A stretch of DNA of 19,069 nucleotides from assembly GCA_002751075.1 (NCBI GenBank), contig NAOQ01000118.1:115650-134718 (forward strand). Reading direction: 5' to 3'. A program made the translations under genes and the position numbers. Of this stretch, positions 16,485-19,069 are shown piece after piece; the first letter of the stretch is position 1; the number at the start of each line of letters is the position of its first letter. Origin of the DNA: Ichthyophonus hoferi. Its lineage: Eukaryota; Opisthokonta; Ichthyosporea; Ichthyophonida; Ichthyophonidae. Under the pieces are notes generated by a model. That model searched no databases, was not told the origin of the DNA, and was given only the letters and a program-made list of their open reading frames with translations.

Positions 16485-18868
16485 TGGTTGTGATTTTAAA
16501 AGGCCAGTGGTAGACCTATATTATAAGTATGTTATGCAGATATCGATATATGGTTTACATACTTGTAAACCTGTACTTGTTTATGAATCCTGTTTGTATG
16601 ATTCTAATATATAATAAAACGTAACATATTGTAATACACTATACTTATATACATTAAAATGAAAACATAATCACACATACCAAGATGAATTTAATACAAT
16701 TATATGTATTTTTATAATATAATAACCATTATATTCATTTTCCATTTTTCATGTTTTTTAAACACTCGTTCAACCATCCATAAATATCCTATACATTATA
16801 ATACATAACAAATATCCTATATACCATACACTACAATGAATGTAATGTTTTATAATCTCCCAGAACTATAAACCATACACCACCAAGTTGTATATATGCA
16901 ATAAAACCAAAAACTCATTCAATTTGTTTTTCCGTCTTATTGGTTATATATCATTTCCAGATAAGGCTGGAATCCAATTTAAAACTCTGAATTTAAGTAA
17001 AGGGCCTGCCGTATATGTAATTATAATAGTTGGCTATGATTGGTCTTTTAAATATCCTTCAGTGTTCATGTCCAGTTGTTATATAGTTATATTATATTAT
17101 GTTATATTATATAGCATTATATTGATTAATATTATATTTTATTATGTTATATTATATTATGTTATATTGTACTATATTGTATTATATCATATTATGTTAT
17201 ATTATACTATAATTTTTTTTTTGTATTGTATTATATTGCATTAAATTAGCATATATTATATTTTAATAGATTTTACTAAATATCTTATTATACTATACTT
17301 TGTTCTATTATGCAACAATATTTTGTATTATACCATATATTTACGTTATACTATATTTTATTATATAAGATTGGGCTGTCTTACAAGCTATTACCTATAA
17401 ACCAATTTATATATTTATCGATAATTATTTTATATTAATATCATATCACATATACTATATTATATTATATTATATTATATTATTTAAAAATATATATTTT
17501 AGTGCCCAACCCAACAGATGAATAGATCAATAGATTGATCTTATAATGCTAAATTATTATATTATTAAAGATTGATGATGTCATTCCTATGCAGGGACCT
17601 AGGGCACAGATGGATCGACATATCTACAAACGGGCCATGCAAGATGAATTGTTGAAGGTATTTACTCCCTTCTTATAAATTTTCATAGAAAACAATTAAT
17701 GGATATGGAGTATAATTACAAATATCTGTTGATTAAAACATAATATGGAAAATTGTTAATAGTGGTAGACTGGGTGTATTAATTTTTTCTTAATTAGTTG
17801 TAATCAGTTAAATAATTGGTTATCCATTGGTCTAATTATATATAACCAATTAGCTTATATTGTAATAATATAATACCGTTCAATATTATATTAGTATACT
17901 ATAATATAATATAATAATAGTACAATACAACATGGTATTATATTGATATATCACAATACAATACTATAACATTTGAGCTAAGTTCTAGTAAAATATATGT
18001 AGGTTCTGTATTAAACTTAAAAATTGTTGCTATTGTCTAACTGGATGTATGCATCAGCAAGATGTAATGACTGTAAAATATTACGTTAATAAGATAGCTT
18101 AACAGTATGATAGTACGATAATATGATTGTACGATGATGGTATATTAATGACAATATGATAGTATAATAATATAAGAGTATAATAATATATTAATATGAT
18201 AGTATGACAATGTAGAAGTATAAAACTATAAAAGATAATAAATTTTACAATATGACACCATGATAATCGGTATATACAATTTTATTATAAGATGTATACA
18301 AGTAGCATGAGAAGTGAAATGTCACTATTAGGGATTAAATAACCAATACATTATATACATTGCGCCTGTTCTAAATATGCATAGTATATGCATACAATGA
18401 TACTATATCACACAACATCATACCATATCATACTATCATACAATATTCTCAATTCTTGCAAGCACTACATTATGCCAAATATCATATTGATAAATCAACA
18501 CCAATTGTTTTACATATGTATATATATACTTTTTATTGTTTGTAAATAAACCCGTGTATACAATAGGATTGGATAAAAAAATGTTTTTCTTTACGATAAT
18601 AAGGTAAAACTATTAAGAAATACATATTAGCATATCCGATATGTTTATATAAACAGGCTTAGAATAAAGTATTTGATTGGATAGTGGCAAGTAATTAAAT
18701 AATAAAATGTTAAATAAATTCTAACTAACTTTAATCTCATCTTTATTCTACCACTCACTATCTATTAGAATACTCCGAATTTAACAGTGATTGAAGGATC
18801 GGTGGAAGATCTCATTTTATCACAGTGCGATAAGCATAAAATACCATTGGTTACTGGCGTTAAAATGG
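15505..18868 (+). CDS. MTO1: MTO1/MnmG, mitochondrial tRNA U34 modification enzyme, 5' five exons
   Basis: FAD-dependent subunit that, with the GTPase MSS1/GTPBP3 (MnmE), installs the 5-carboxymethylaminomethyl- or taurinomethyl-type group on wobble U34 of mitochondrial tRNAs. Five exons join in phase to 187 codons plus one base; family members have about 630-720 residues, so roughly a quarter is present. Residues 1-46 lack acidic residues and contain Arg, Ser and Thr, which suits a mitochondrial leader. [12 protein letters not shown] (47-58) is the Rossmann dinucleotide-binding loop. [12 protein letters not shown] (about 87-98) and [14 protein letters not shown] are GidA-family blocks. The gene runs divergently from eIF4G and off the right edge. 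Two later in-frame ATGs (codons 17 and 29) are alternative starts that would shorten the leader. Confidence 0.95.
16222..16317 (+). CDS. MTO1: MTO1 exon 2: [11 protein letters not shown] block
   Basis: Acceptor CACTATTACAG, donor TGTG then GTAAGT. The peptide [20 protein letters not shown] continues [12 protein letters not shown]. This is one of the most conserved GidA/MTO1 segments. Reading on past the donor gives repeat-derived sequence. Confidence 0.96.
16318..16960. other. MTO1 intron 2, AT-rich, (TA)n
   Basis: Contains a (TA)n run at about 16454-16480. The open frames at 16227-16409 and 16282-16614 are exon read-through plus low-complexity Tyr/Ile runs. No other exon is seen. Confidence 0.6.
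16961..17016 (+). CDS. MTO1: MTO1 exon 3, 56 nt
   Basis: Acceptor TATCATTTCCAG; the first two bases complete an Asp codon. The donor is TAT then GTAATT, phase 0. The peptide [19 protein letters not shown] equals the family's 'D-x-A/S-G-I/V-x-F/Y-K-x-L-N-x-x-K-G-P-A-V-W/Y'. Confidence 0.95.
17080..17260. repeat. (TTATATTATG)-type microsatellite in MTO1 intron 3
   Basis: Degenerate array of TATTATATTATGTTA units over about 160 bp, with a second short (TATTA)n at about 17455-17482. It explains the 118-codon frame running through from exon 3, which is not coding beyond 17016. Confidence 0.85.
17595..17657 (+). CDS. MTO1: MTO1 exon 4, 63 nt
   Basis: Acceptor TTCCTATGCAG, donor AAG then GTATTT, phase 0 at both ends. 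The peptide [20 protein letters not shown] plus K is the family's 'G-P/L-R-A-Q-I-D-R-x-x-Y-K' block. The GPRAQ form is one I recall from fungal proteins; animals have GLRAQ. Confidence 0.95.
17658..18768. other. MTO1 intron 4, 1111 bp, repeat-rich
   Basis: No exon seen. 18100-18240 carries degenerate TATGATAGTA repeats; 18385-18445 carries their complement. TATGATAGTATGA (18195-18207) and TCATACTATCATA (18428-18440) form a perfect 13-bp inverted repeat that could fold in the pre-mRNA. One TGATTGG lies near 18674. Confidence 0.6.
18769..18868 (+). CDS. MTO1: MTO1 exon 5, last visible
   Basis: Acceptor ACTATCTATTAG, donor ATGG then GTAAGT. The peptide [20 protein letters not shown] continues [13 protein letters not shown]. 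Family members have 'N-L/T-x-V-x-E-x-x-V-x-D-L-I-L...V-x-G-V' here, the link leading to the next strand of the FAD domain. The gene continues past the window. Confidence 0.93.
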
Positions 18869-18973
18869 GTAAGTGTTGTATAATTGGTCAAGACTGTATT
18901 ATTGCCAATAAGGACAAGTATTAAATGTTTTTGTAATTAGAGTTAGTACTGCTACTTTCAATAGTGATAATAA

Positions 18974-19069
18974 TACTAGTACTACTACTACTACTACTAC
19001 TACTACTAATAATAATAATAATAATAATAATGATAATAATAATAATAGTCATAATGGTAATAGTAATAG
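18974..19069. repeat. (ACT)n(AAT)n microsatellite
   Basis: About nine ACT triplets followed by AAT/ATA triplets with TGA and TGG interruptions, running off the window edge in MTO1 intron 5. Confidence 0.9.

Noticed and set aside
16227-17244. Plus-strand frames of 60, 110 and 118 codons in the MTO1 region
   Set aside because: They are exon 2 or exon 3 frames, or shifted frames, running into intron microsatellites. Homology to MTO1 stops exactly at GT donors.

Overview
This is eukaryotic nuclear DNA: AT-rich, with two conserved protein genes split into short, more GC-rich exons by GT-AG introns. The genes are divergent (head to head) and both run off the window. On the minus strand, 143-7613 holds fourteen exons of a translation initiation factor eIF4G. 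They join without a phase conflict into 619 codons: a MIF4G domain, a Gly/Met/Pro/Asn-rich linker and most of one MA3 domain. The 5' exons (N-terminus) and the last 3' exons are missing. On the plus strand, 15505-18868 holds the first five exons (187 codons) of MTO1/MnmG/GidA, the FAD-dependent enzyme that modifies the wobble uridine of mitochondrial tRNAs. It has a plausible mitochondrial leader and the GxGxxG nucleotide-binding loop.

The organism cannot be named from this window. The eIF4G has a plant/protist/animal-like MIF4G plus MA3 layout. The MTO1 has the GPRAQ form of a conserved block, which I recall from fungal proteins, where animals have GLRAQ. A protist or an early-branching fungus or holozoan would fit; this is inference from memory.

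Layout: 1-120 (CAATA)n repeat; 143-7613 eIF4G exons and introns; 7614-9280 non-coding DNA with a strong polypyrimidine acceptor tract, a long purine tract and a decayed tandem repeat; 9282-11662 three weak exon candidates on the minus strand; 10285-10640 a three-unit tandem repeat; 11137-13720 three copies of an interspersed repeat of about 340 bp (two direct, one inverted); 12228-12278 an inverted pair of CCAAT boxes; 14040-14306 a possible small ORF; 14565-15504 the MTO1 upstream region, with a GC-rich E2F-like site and a perfect 3 x 15 bp repeat; 15505-18868 MTO1; 18974-19069 an ACT/AAT microsatellite.

The most unusual signal is in the eIF4G introns. At least four, probably five, of the thirteen complete introns carry diverged tandem copies of a segment that overlaps or abuts a splice junction, so that exon ends or splice sites are copied into the neighbouring intron. 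One copy keeps both splice sites and could act as a 30-nt, in-phase mini-exon. A second genome-scale signal is the heptamer CCAATCA/TGATTGG, counted 21 times across introns, exons and intergenic DNA, far above what this base composition predicts.
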